DNA of 64,000 bases from Aphrocallistes beatrix. Lineage: Eukaryota; Porifera; Hexactinellida; Sceptrulophora; Aphrocallistidae. The stretch covers positions 1 through 64,000 of the forward strand of contig OY725506.1 of the NCBI GenBank assembly GCA_963281255.1, written 5' to 3'. Of the stretch, positions 34,480 to 44,674 are shown piece by piece. The notes beneath the pieces were generated by a model, which did no database searches, was not told the DNA's origin, and was given only the letters and a program-made list of their open reading frames with translations. A program made the translations under genes and the position numbers. The number at the start of each line of letters is the position of its first letter. Position 1 is the first letter of the stretch.

Positions 34480-35517
34480 TCAGTAGAAGGTTGAGAGAGT
34501 GCGGTGGTGCGGAACACTCCCATCCACCCGCTCCCGCTCCTGCTTGCCGTAGTCCCACAGGAAGAAGTCCAGACAGAGGGAGTTCACTTCCCATCCGTTC
34601 CCCCTCGCCTTTTCCAGCCCCGCGTCGCCGAGCCGGCGCAGCACCCTCCCCCCCAGCAGCTCCACGGCCCGCACGGACGCGGCGCGCAGCTCCTGCTCCA
34701 TCTTCCCGCCGCGCTCCAGCGGCTCCCCGGCCCGGAGGCGCCGCAGGAGCTCGGCGGAATAGGAGAGCGCGCCCAGCGAGTAGAGCACCTGCGGGACGCG
34801 GTAGTCCGCGAACATGGTGAGCTCCGAGATGTCCCCGAACGCCCCCGGGCCCTCCCCTCCGAAGTGGTCCCACAGGTCCGCCGCCAGGATCTGCGCGCGC
34901 TTGTAGAAGCAGACCGCCCGCGCGGGGTCGTGCGCGGAGGCGGCCTCGTCCCGGAAGGACGGAAAAGTGTCGAGAACGGAGGCCACGAGTCGCTGGCAGG
35001 ACCCGTCGCAGGCGCGGACAAGGTCCAGGAAGGACTGGTCCGTCCGATCGAGCACGCCCCCCACCTCCCGCAGGATGTCCGCTCTCTCCCGGAGGAGCGG
35101 GATCTCTCCGTCCTCGCCTCGCAGCAGCTCGCTCAGCTCCGAGTCCGACACGCCGGCGCAGAAGGAGGCCCGGAAGAAAGCGGTCCCTCGGTCCACGGCG
35201 CGGGACAAGGCGGCGCACATGGCCATGTACCCCGAGTACTCGCGCCCTCGGTACACCACCCGGTACAGGCCCCCCGGCCGGAAGAAGCAGAAGTTGATCG
35301 AGTCTCTCACGAAAATCCAATCCGCGCGGTCCCGTTCTGACCCCCGCGGGCAAGTGTCCCCCCCGGACTCCCGGCTCTGCGCGCGGGAGACGGAGAGGAG
35401 CTGGGCGGAGACCAGATCAGCTGACTTGTCCAGCCCCGCCTCCTCCAGCCTCACGTGCTCAGCCCTGGCGCACACGAACTCCGCCGACTCACGCACACGT
35501 GTGGATGGTGACGTCAT
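34480..35517 (-). CDS. QNG1: Queuosine 5'-phosphate N-glycosylase / queuosine salvage protein (QNG1, DUF2419)
   Basis: QNG1 (formerly C9orf64) releases queuine from queuosine nucleotide so that the base can be reused by tRNA-guanine transglycosylase. Single exon, 345 aa from the ATG at 35517, the first residue that aligns with other family starts (RESAEFVCARAEHV); an in-frame ATG at 35559 would add 14 residues. Family marks seen in order: DWIFVRDSINFCFF, YSGYMAMCAALSRA, IPLLRERADILREVG, the VCFYKRAQILAADLW block, the highly conserved TMFADYRVPQVLYSLGAL, and the C-terminal DFFLWDYGKQ with HHRTLSTFY. Length matches the family. The next stop upstream (ITIH-like gene) is only 133 bp away on the same strand. 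Confidence 0.95.
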   Translation of the reverse strand: MTSPSTRVRESAEFVCARAEHVRLEEAGLDKSADLVSAQLLSVSRAQSRESGGDTCPRGSERDRADWIFVRDSINFCFFRPGGLYRVVYRGREYSGYMAMCAALSRAVDRGTAFFRASFCAGVSDSELSELLRGEDGEIPLLRERADILREVGGVLDRTDQSFLDLVRACDGSCQRLVASVLDTFPSFRDEAASAHDPARAVCFYKRAQILAADLWDHFGGEGPGAFGDISELTMFADYRVPQVLYSLGALSYSAELLRRLRAGEPLERGGKMEQELRAASVRAVELLGGRVLRRLGDAGLEKARGNGWEVNSLCLDFFLWDYGKQERERVDGSVPHHRTLSTFY

Positions 35518-35650
35518 CAGCCCACTCACTAACGCTATTCTTAAACCAATCACAATCAATCACAATCAAAGCTACACTAATAGCTGTAAGATGTATGTAC
35601 ACAATAAACAACTGCACTGAGTTCAAATTAGTCAGTTGGCTTCCTGGGCA

Positions 35651-38270
35651 TTAAGGTGTCATGGTGCGACACCTCCCGTTGTATTCACGGCAGTACATTC
35701 CGAGGGGAGGGAGAGGGGGCGTGGCACAGTTGGAGGGGAGGCCATTTTTAGGAAAGTTGTGGAGCACATACAAGGCTAGCTCGTAGTAGTTCATGCAGAC
35801 GGGTCTTTTCTTGCCTACATTCAGGTAGCAGCGGTGAGGGCTCTGCCCACAATTCAGGACCTTGAAAGACGTTCCACAATTACCGCACTGAACTTGGATA
35901 TATTCCTTCGTCCCCCGCGCGCAGACCGTCACGTTCCTCCATTCTCCGCAGTCTACACAGCACACAGTGAGACGGCAGAGCCAGCAGAGTACACTGAATA
36001 GTCAAGAAGGATCAACTCACCAGGAGTAGGAGCAGTCGTCGTCTCAGTAGTGGGGACAGTGGTGGTGTGAGGATGATTGGTGGTTCGAGTTCTGCCTATC
36101 GGAAGTACAAAATAATACGGAAGAATAAGTGCTGGAGCTTCATCGGGGTACTCGTCCTCTTCTCCCTTCTCCTTCGGGTTGATCTTGATCCCCTCGGGCG
36201 TGGCGGCTGTGGGGTCAGTGGGCACGCAGGCCCTCGCGGTGCAGGAGCAGGGGGCGGGACACTCGCAGTCCGGGTCGGTGAGGGGGGACACGATGAGGGA
36301 GGTGAGCTCAGTCACGAATCTGAACTGCAGCGCGTAGGCCAGCATCTTCCTCTCGAGCTCGGCCCGCTCCTTCTCGTCCTGCGAGCCCTTCCGCCGCTCC
36401 AGGCTCTGCCTGATGATCTGGAACGCGTGCAGCTGTCCCTGCAGACACCCCGTGTCCTCGGGACTGGCCTCAGCGACGGAGATGTCGCCCCGGAATGCGT
36501 ATCTTCCCTTCTGCGAGTGCGCCAGGACTTGGTAGCTGATGGCGCCCGTCCCGACGCGCTCGCCGGACACCAGCAGCTCGTCCCCGCGGTAGTAGACCGG
36601 GAACGACAGCACGGACACGTTCCGGACGGTCCCCTCCGGAAACACGAACTCGACGCCGCTCAAGAGCGGACACAGGACCGCGCTGAGGAAGTCCACCAGC
36701 TGTTCCGCCGCGTCCTGCCCCTCGTACACGAACTGCGCCCGACCGCCGTTCCCGTAGGCCAGCGTCTCCATCAGCGCTTCGTCCGCTCCAGCCCCGAAGC
36801 TCAGACAGTTGAACGAGATCGGCGTTCCTAAAATCAGCCAATTAGAACGGCTGATGCCACCTGTGCCTGTGAGTCTATTTATATATTGCGGTACCTGGAC
36901 AAGCGTTCTTGAGGTTGGTGGCTATGCGCAGGGAGTTGGTCTCCCCGAAAATCGGCGCTCCGTCCGAGAGGAGGGTGACGGTGGACACACAGCTGTCCTC
37001 CAACCCGCACAGCTGACGCAGGGCCTCCAGAGCAGCTGAGTTGATGTCAGTCGCTCCGTTCGCCCGTATCGACCTCACGAACTCCCTCGCCTGCTCTCTG
37101 TACTCGCCTAACCACAGAACCCATTAACCACGACACAATTGTGACACCTACGAGTGGACTCACCTACTAGGACCGGTTGGGGCTTGAAGGAGCGGACCTC
37201 AGAATCGAACGTAATCACATTGAACCTGTCCTCCTCCTTCAGACTGTCTAGCAGGTGCGTGGCGGCCTCTTTCGCCTGCGAGATTCTGCTCCCGGTCATG
37301 GAGCCGGACTTGTCGATGACGAACAGGAAAGTCTGGCAGAGACACTCCAGGCCTGCGGACGGGGAGAAGTACTGCAGGAAGTGGCGCTCCGACACCAATC
37401 CCGCCCCCACGCCCTCCGACACCTCCGGCGGCAGGAAGGAGGTCTCCAGGTCCAGCGAGACTCCGCGAGTGCAGTCCTCTCGCTCCTGCTCCTCCAGGGA
37501 CGGCGCGTACGTGACGCGGGTGCCCTCTGCCACCCGCGCCACCTCCCCGCGCGAAGCGGACACGCTCCCCTCCACCAGCTCGTCCACCAGCAGCACCTAG
37601 GGCACAGCTAACACGCAACCAGGGAGAGGTGTTGGAATGTGGATAACTCACCGAGCACCAGCAGTGCGGGACAGGCTGGGTGGGCTGGATGGAGACGGTG
37701 TGGCGCACTCGGCCCAGGCGCCGCACCAGCAGTTGCTGGTACTCCACCGAGAAGCGCGCGCGCTCGCCGGGCCCCGCGCTCAGACACACCCGGAACTTGT
37801 CCATCCCTCTACACGATTATTCACATAGCACACTGCACGCATTCCTAGGGGGTAAAGCTGTTGCGGGGGATAACAGACCTGGACTCGATGAGACCGCTGG
37901 GGACGCCGGTCTCTTTGTTCTCCTCGTGAGTCCTCCTCGCCTCCTCCTTCTCCCGCACAACCCCCGCGTATTTCCGGCCCGCCACCTCCAGACAGAGACC
38001 GGAGATGAAAGCGTCGGACGGGAGCTGCAGCGAGAAGCAGACCTCCTCGCTCTCCTCCCCGGCGTTCACCAGCTCCGAGTAGACGCGCGTGCAGGCGAAC
38101 CTGAGACTCACCGTGCTGCTCACGTTGTACACGTCCACCAGGAAGGGGCGCGCGATTGGGAGGGGACATTCCGGGGACTCCGTAGGCTCTGGAGATCCTG
38201 GAAGGAAGGGCGAGAAGCCTTCGGCTCCTAACACGAGACAAACCAATGAAATGAGAATTATTCCGAACAT
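35651..38270 (-). CDS. Secreted ITIH-like protein (VIT + von Willebrand A) with a Cys-rich C-terminus
   Basis: Inter-alpha-trypsin-inhibitor heavy chains are extracellular matrix and hyaluronan-associated proteins. Six exons join in phase to 767 aa: 38270-37879, 37808-37652, 37596-37164, 37107-36895, 36827-36021, 35952-35651. A signal peptide (MFGIILISLVCLVLG) is followed by a VIT domain (CFSLQLPSDAFISG, then GRKYAGVVREKEEA and FSVEYQQLLVRR). The vWA domain has an intact metal site: DKSGSM at about 276, TDIN, and LLSDG. A long Glu/Lys-rich helix, a Thr-rich linker and a final exon of about 100 aa with ten cysteines follow. The usual ITIH C-terminal region is not recognisable, and the Cys-rich end is unfamiliar to me. 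Confidence 0.86.
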
Positions 38271-38735
38271 TAAACACTCGCTGAATAGACAAAATGTGTA
38301 TTTATAGTGTCAATAGCAATTGTACAGAATGGTTGCTAGGTTGAACTAATGGTTCAACTACAGAGACACAATATTTGTCCCAAACAATTATTTAAACAAC
38401 AGACAAATTGCATTTTTTTTGGTCAAAACGAGATCAAATGATTGGAGCAGGTGGTGAATGAACGTAGTAAGACCAATTTAGATGCTGATCTGATTGGTTA
38501 GATTATACAATGAACTCGTTGTTGCCGTTGTATAACGCAATAGCATAAACCCTGACACAGTGATACACTGAGATGGAGAGCATTGGTTCCACACGTCGAG
38601 ATTAACCCAATCTATATGCTTGATCCGTTCAGTCGAATATATCTGATATTCGCCTCTTTTTCATAAATTCAATGCTTTCCAGGCTGTTTATCAATGCTTA
38701 TTAGATTCCAATGTTGGATAGCGGTTGCTAGGAAG
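38271..38735. promoter_or_regulatory. Shared 5' region between the divergent ITIH-like and STRAP genes
   Basis: 465 bp separate the two start codons on opposite strands, so both promoters must lie here. No TATA box is evident. The STRAP ATG is preceded by TTGCTAG/GAAG. Confidence 0.4.
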
Positions 38736-41700
38736 ATGGCGGCGGCAACACCTCTCGTATGCAAGGGCCACTCTGCAGAAGTGACAGATATTTCGTACTC
38801 AGCTGTCACAGCTGACGGGAGCTTCTTCGTGACGTCATCCAGAGGTCAGACTAGATTAGTTTAAGTTGGCTCCATTCGTAGAATAATATCTGATTAGTCC
38901 TAAATATGGACGGATAATTCATCTTAACTGATACTTGCACCAGCGTTTTGTTTGACCGAAGTAATTTGACCTCTAAACGATTAAAATTTAAATATCGACA
39001 ATGATTCTGTGAAATGGGACGCAATTTCACAACTCTGCAATATTGTTCATGCTATAACTGCTGGGATGGATACCCTTTTTAAGTGCTTACATCACATTAA
39101 AAGTGTGAAATCAATCATTCCATCATATTGCTCAATTCTTGCGCATTCCAACAGGGAATCATGTAGTTAGGTGTGAAGCAATCCACACATTCCAAGAAGG
39201 CTGTAGCTTCACTAAGGAGGAGAATCTCTCTAATATTTACCAACAAAAATCAACTTGTTGCCACCAATTCCTTCGAAGTTTAATTTCAGTTCATTGCCCA
39301 ATCCATACAACATGTCCTAACTATATACACTGAAAGCATAGAAACATTAAATCAATAAACTACCAGGAATCATCAATTTGTCATTACGAAGAAACTTAAA
39401 ATCTTGCAAGTTTTGATACGGACACGAAATTCGGGACTCCGAATGCAACCTGATTGTATTCTTATAACAATGCATTTCTGAGAGGTGAACTGATTATAAA
39501 AGATTGAGAAATTGATGATGTTAACTCAAAGAAAGTCCAATGGAAATGACGACCAGTGAGATTATTCAAGCCTTGGAGATAAACCCAGAGGATCTGGAAT
39601 TTAACACCTTCGAATCCTATCTGAACCAGCTGGTGCATTCCGGAGATATTGATGAGTCCCGGGCGGACCATTTCCGGAACCAGCGGAAGCTAGGAATTCA
39701 CGCGCGCAACAACCGGCTCTCCTACCACCGGCAGCGCGGGAGGGACCGGGCGCTGCGGCGGAGCATCCGGGAGATGCAGGACCAGCGGACGGACCTGAAG
39801 AAACGGGCCGACGAGCTGAGAGAGGAAATCGCAGGATACAAGCTGCAGCTGTTCATGCAAGAGCCACTCTTCTGAACTGCTCCCTCCCTGATGCTGCCTA
39901 CTAGACCACCCACTCTGCAATTCCATTTATTCCTGTGCCACTGTGCCATTCTGCCATTCCATTTCTTATTTGTGCAATAGTATTGTCATTCTTACTCACT
40001 ACGCATATGCAAATAAAATCACGGCGTTGTACCTTGCTAGATGGGAGCAGCTTCCTGAGGAAGGGGGAGACTGGGGACTGGGTGGGGACCTTCTCCGGAC
40101 ACAATGGCGCCGTGTGGACGTGTCAGATAGACCCTACCGCCACCCGACTGCTGACCGCGTCAGCTGACTACACAGCGTAAGTCAGAATAGCAAATCTAAC
40201 TCAAGAACAAATCAACTACTGCACACTTACTACTGAGTACATGATACATACTACTACACTATACTGCTGCACTATACTGCTGCACTATAAGACTGCAACA
40301 CTCTAATATACTACACTAGAATACTGCTACACTCTAATACTACACTAGAATACTGCTACACTCTAATATACTACACTAGAATACTGCTACACTCTAATAT
40401 ACTACACTAGAATACTGCTACACTAGAATACTGCTACACTCTAATATACTACACTAGAATACTGCTACACTCTAATACTACACTACAATACTGCTATACT
40501 ACAATACTGCTACACAACAATACTGCATACGTACTACGCTGCTACACTAGAATACTGCTATACTATAATACTACACTACAATACTGCTATACTATAATAC
40601 TACACAACAATACTGCTACACTATAATACTGCTATACTATAATATTTGTGCTAGTAAGGATGCAGTGTTGAATTGTGTATGTAGGCGGGTGTGGGACTGC
40701 GTGAGGGGAGAAGAAGTGAGGGAAATGTGTCACGGACAAGTGGTGAGGGGAGCTGTCCTCATTCCAGTGAGTTCCTGTTCTAAAATTAGAACTCTATTCC
40801 AGCAGTGCAATGATGTGTGCACTGCTGTGATAGGAGACCAATCAGATGGCCACGCTAGCTTATAAGAAGTTCAGAATGTGGGATATGAGAGCTAAAGGTA
40901 AACAACAACAAACAAACAAACAAATCATACAACAACATTTAAACCTGTTCGCTAGACGCAATATCTGAAGTCGTGCTGGAGAGAGATGTTAATCAGCTGA
41001 TCATCTGTCAGGAGGAGGCTCAGTTCGTTTACACAGCTGATGCAACTAACACCTTGAGGTGAGCATTCCTTCTACCCACATCCGTTGTTAGGTAATAGAA
41101 TTGTGTCCGTGTAGTCTGATGTCGCTGCAGACAGGAGAGGAGGTGCAGAGGTGTCAAGTGGCAGTCCCGCCCTGCCAGCTGTCGCTCAGCAGTGACGGGA
41201 TGTTGCTGCTGGCTGCTCACGAGAAGGGAGTGACAGTGCTCTGCGAGTACAGGTGCGTCTCTGCTGGACTAGACAGCAAACTAGGAATGGCTATTAAGGA
41301 GAATCCCACTGGTAATGTGCACCATGCTCCAGCCCCATTGAAGCTACGGCACGACCAGATTGGTAGCTAGGAATTATCTGGAATCTATTAGGAAGTAAGG
41401 TACTCATTTCTGCTCTCAGCCTAGACCTGATGAAGGAATTCAGAATGGAAGGAGGAGCCAAGGCAGTGGCCCTGCACCCCAGCAAGGAGTGTCTGATGAC
41501 GTCACACCCCGACTCCTCCCTCAGACTCACCGAGTTCGACACTGAACAGCTGATCAGTAAGTATTAACAGCTGATCAGTAGTATTAACAGCTGATCAGTA
41601 AGTACTAACAGCTGATCAGTAAGTATTAGCAGCTGATCAGTAAGTATTAACAGCTGATCAGTAAGTATTAACAGCTGATCAGTAAGTATTAACAGCTGAT

Positions 41701-41961
41701 CAGTAAGTATTAACAGCTGATCAGTAAGTATTAACAGCTGTTCAGCATGGATGACTTACGTTCCTATTCGCAGGGGTCTACGCGGGGCCGGTTCCCGCCA
41801 GTCCGATCAGGTACTCGCCGGACGGAGAGGTGCTGGCCGGGGGCACGGGGCGGGAGGTGTTGCTGTGGCCGCAGAGTCCGGGGAAACGGTACGGACTTTG
41901 GAAAGAAAGGAATTACAACTCATCACATACAAACAATCCGAGCAACAGAAAAAGTCAGTAA
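38736..41961 (+). CDS. STRAP: STRAP, WD40 protein of the SMN/TGF-beta and mRNA-handling network
   Basis: STRAP is a seven-bladed WD40 adaptor tied to the SMN complex (as UNRIP) and to TGF-beta receptor signalling. Eight exons join in phase to 318 aa: 38736-38844, 40041-40176, 40685-40766, 40834-40897, 40956-41058, 41115-41252, 41420-41556, 41774-41961. The opening matches the family (TPLVCKGHSAEV, then FLRKGETGDWVGTFSGHNGAVW, here cited in parts), as do ARVWDCVRGEEV, KKFRMWDMRAK, DAISEVVLERDVNQL and the last blade (IRYSPDGEVLAGG with KRYGLW). Human STRAP has 350 aa; this version has a shorter tail. The stop at 41959-41961 lies inside the last TSG101 exon on the other strand. Intron 1 holds a bZIP-like gene. 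Confidence 0.93.
39495..39502 (+). promoter_or_regulatory. TATA box of the nested bZIP-like gene
   Basis: TATAAAAG 38-45 bp before the ATG at 39540. Confidence 0.55.
39540..39875 (+). CDS. Small bZIP-like protein nested in STRAP intron 1
   Basis: Single-exon frame of 111 aa. The C-terminal half has a basic stretch with the bZIP asparagine/arginine pair at the normal spacing of eight (N in ARNNRLSYHRQR), followed by a coiled coil with hydrophobic a/d positions (ALRRSIREMQ, TDLKKRADELREEI, YKLQLF). The N-terminal half (TSEIIQALEINPEDLEFNTF, then RADHFRNQRK) loosely recalls the CNC/Maf-type region before the basic domain. The basic region is atypical: Ala-Ala and the usual Cys/Ser-Arg are replaced. 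A TATA box 45 bp upstream and an AATAAA at 40012 support an independent transcript. It could be a DNA-binding factor or a dominant-negative partner; family is uncertain. Confidence 0.55.
   Translation: MEMTTSEIIQALEINPEDLEFNTFESYLNQLVHSGDIDESRADHFRNQRKLGIHARNNRLSYHRQRGRDRALRRSIREMQDQRTDLKKRADELREEIAGYKLQLFMQEPLF
40012..40017 (+). terminator. AATAAA poly(A) signal of the nested bZIP-like gene
   Basis: AATAAA 137 bp past the bZIP-like stop and only 24 bp before STRAP exon 2 (40041), so cleavage would fall at or inside that exon. Confidence 0.5.
40240..40645. repeat. AT-rich tandem repeat in STRAP intron 2
   Basis: Repeated ACTACACTAGAATACTGCTA / CACTCTAATA words fill most of the intron between exons 2 and 3, with irregular spacing. 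Confidence 0.9.
41547..41745. repeat. 21-bp tandem repeat carrying splice signals, STRAP intron 7
   Basis: CTGATCAGTAAGTATTAACA plus G repeats about nine times from the end of exon 7 (41550, 41571, 41591, 41612 and so on to 41738). Each unit restates the exon end CTGATCA, the GTAAGT donor and an ATTAACAG/ACTAACAG tract. Confidence 0.95.
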
Positions 41962-43998
41962 ATGGCGGCCTTCTGACACGCCTTCTGCAGCAGCTTGCGG
42001 ATCCGGTACTGGTCCGTGGACAGCTCGCGCACATTCTACACGGAGGCAGCCGTAACTATAGCAGCAGAACTTTATGTTAGGAATGTGTCCTTTTAAACAA
42101 TGCTATTAATAGAATACCTGCAGGAAGTCCTCGAGGGAGACCGCTTTCTTGCGGAGTCCTTCTCCCAGGTAGTAGAGTGCATCCTCGATCGCACACTGCC
42201 GCGCGTAGAGATTTAGGATCCTAAAAATAACACAAATAAACACAAATAAATACAAATAAACAGGAATAAACAGGAATAATGACGAGGCGCTTTGGATTGT
42301 TTAACACTGCTCCTCTAAATCAATACTAACAAATTGGCGCTGAACAGAGATAGAAAGGAATCCGCGCACTCGAACAGACTGACTCAGAGCTACGCATCCA
42401 TAGCATTAACTCGAACAAGGAAAGCCGCGGAGTGACTCACTGGGTGTAGAGGGGGGCGGTGGGCAGGATCGCGTTGTCCACGCAGAAGTTCTCCCTCTGC
42501 GCCTGCAGGGAGAGCACGGCCTGCTGGATCTCCACGCCCTTCCTCTCCAGCAGCGACACGTTGGTGTCCAGCTCCACCTGCTGCTGCTGGATCTGCGCCA
42601 TCTTCCCCTTCAGCTCCTCGTTCCCCGCGCGCAGGCGCTGATTGGTGGATCTGAGCTCCGACAGCTCCCGCTCGCTCTGCTGGGACAGAGACTCCATCTG
42701 CTCGCGCACCTTCTGCTGCACCGCCGACACCAGCGAGTCCCGCCGCACCCTGTCGCCCTCCGCGGGGAACGCCGCGGGGACAGGGGGCACGGGGGGGCGA
42801 GCGAAGGCCTGGGACTGGTAGGAGGGCGGGGCCACGGAGGAGGGGGGGTAGGGGGTCTGGTGTCGAACTAGGGAACACAATTAAAAGATAGGAATGTTGT
42901 TATCCAACATCCCAATGCTAAGACAGGAATGTTCATAACAGCAATATACGCCTTATAAATACTAATTGATTCCAGAACATTCCAGAGGAGAGTGCGGGTT
43001 GCTAGGTCATACCGGCTGGGGCTGGCGGGCCTGGGGCGGGGTAGGGCTGGGCGTAGGGCAGCGGCATTCCGGTCGCGGCCGGGTAGGGGGCGGCCGTCCG
43101 CTGGGGAGGAGCTTGGTAGGGGTAGCCGGGGTTGGGCGGGGGACGGAAGGCGCCAGGGGGCTGGTAGTACCCGGGCTGTGTCGAGGGCATCCTAGAGGTG
43201 TGAAAATGTTAAAAACCACTCGCAATCCTCCTGACAGCTGGTAGACAACTGACGCCATGTGCGGAGGAGGCTGGGCTTGCTTGGCGTACACGGGAGGTTC
43301 CTCCGAGAAGACGCAGCCCATGGTCTGCACCAAGTCGCACAGGTCACTGGTCCCCTACGCGGAATATAAATAGCACAGTTGTAACCCATAGCAACCATTC
43401 CTCATCTAGAGAATGCGGAAGCTCACCCTGGTCCACTCGTGCAGGTAGGGGAGGAAGACGGTGCCGCTGGTGTCCACGTACTTGCTGGGCTTGATGCTCA
43501 TGGTGGCCGTGGGAGTCACGCGGGGAATCGGGGGCATCCGCGGGAACTGCTTAGGGATCCAGATGATGATCGGAATGTTGTAGACGGCGCCTAGGGCGGA
43601 ACGACCAATAAAATCGCGCTTCACAACAAATGCGACTATAAATAGCCCAACCTCGGTAGTTGACAGGGATCGTTCCTTCCAGACAGATCATCCGCTCGCT
43701 CGTGTGAGTCCCTGGAACCCCTAAGGACACAATTTTAACGCCTCTGCTAGCCAATCAGCGGCGGGTGGAGTCTTACCGTACGGCTTGGTGTTGGGCTTGA
43801 TGTCGGAGTAGACGTTGAAGAGTCTGGTGGAGAGCACCTTCACGTCTCCGGGGAACAGATAGTCCTTCTACAAACAGAGCCGAAGGAGTTCATAATCAAC
43901 TACAGTGTAGCAACCAGGGCGCGCTATGGTATGCATACCTGCTCCTTTAGAAGGTCGTTGATTCGCCGCGTCTTCTCGCTCGAATTCATAAGTGCCAT
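41955..43998 (-). CDS. TSG101: TSG101/VPS23, ESCRT-I subunit
   Basis: TSG101 binds PTAP-type motifs and ubiquitin through its UEV domain and recruits ESCRT-I in endosomal sorting and cytokinesis. Nine exons join in phase to 424 aa: 43998-43939, 43867-43777, 43720-43652, 43590-43427, 43354-43254, 43191-43013, 42867-42441, 42220-42118, 42035-41955. UEV: ICLEGTIPVNYRG, VYNIPIIIWIP, then KYVDTSGTVFLPYLHEW. A Pro/Tyr-rich linker (YYQPPGAFRPPPNPGY) leads to a coiled coil and the steadiness box (ILPTAPLYTQILNLYARQ, AIEDALYYLGEGLRK and the final RELSTDQYRIRKLLQKA). Human TSG101 has 390 aa. Its stop (41955-41957) overlaps the STRAP coding end by 7 bp. Confidence 0.95.
42235..42270 (+). terminator. Four tandem AATAAA signals, probable STRAP poly(A) site
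   Basis: CACAAATAAA-type 10-bp repeats give AATAAA at 42235, 42245, 42255 and 42265 on the plus strand, inside a TSG101 intron. They are the first AATAAA after the STRAP stop, so the STRAP 3' UTR would run antisense across two TSG101 exons. Confidence 0.5.
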
Positions 43999-44674
43999 TC
44001 TTTGATTAGAATTCTTAACTAATCAGCTGTTAGAGATAGTCAGTGGTTGATAGCAACCAGATTCAACCTTAACTCGGTTGATTACAACGAAACCATTCAA
44101 TCGACAATCGCGACGGAGTCAATCGCTTTCTATTGTTTCATCATAGATTTAGACTCAGATCGGAACCTCAGTAATGAATAGTTAACTTAAGTCTCTATAG
44201 CAACCGTTGTGAGCAAAACTATGTCCAACAAAACAACAGTCATTCATCCGTAACAATTGGTGGAACATCCAAACTGTTCTAGCGCCATGCGAATGAATTT
44301 GCTACAAAAGCATCAAAGGATTTGTATGTACAGTAATAGCACTTAACAGTAGCAAATATCGGAGAATAGACACTTCCATTAGCATTTATGGTTTGAGATC
44401 AGAAGTACTCACTTCTGGGATAATTTCCATGTTCCATGTTTGAGTCAGTGCTACACATACAGGATGTTATTTGGGTATGAAATAAGATAGTTTAACAGAA
44501 TTCATCTATGTTTTAAGCTGGAAAATCACCCCAGTAGAATAAGCTGAGTTAGAATGAACTATCAAATGGTGTGATAGTCTACTGCATCTACAAATTTAGT
44601 TCTATAATCCATGGTCCAGCCAATACAAACCGCAGAAAGAGCATTATTGAAAGAAAACAAATAAAAACAAGCGC
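43999..44674. other. Intergenic upstream of TSG101
   Basis: About 675 bp, AT-rich, no supported gene or clear promoter motif. Confidence 0.5.

Noticed and set aside
34504-35340. 278-codon frame antisense to QNG1
   Set aside because: Shadow of the QNG1 exon, which is strongly conserved on the minus strand.
36067-36831. 254-codon frame antisense to the ITIH-like exon 5
   Set aside because: Shadow frame; the minus strand continues the vWA protein in phase across introns.
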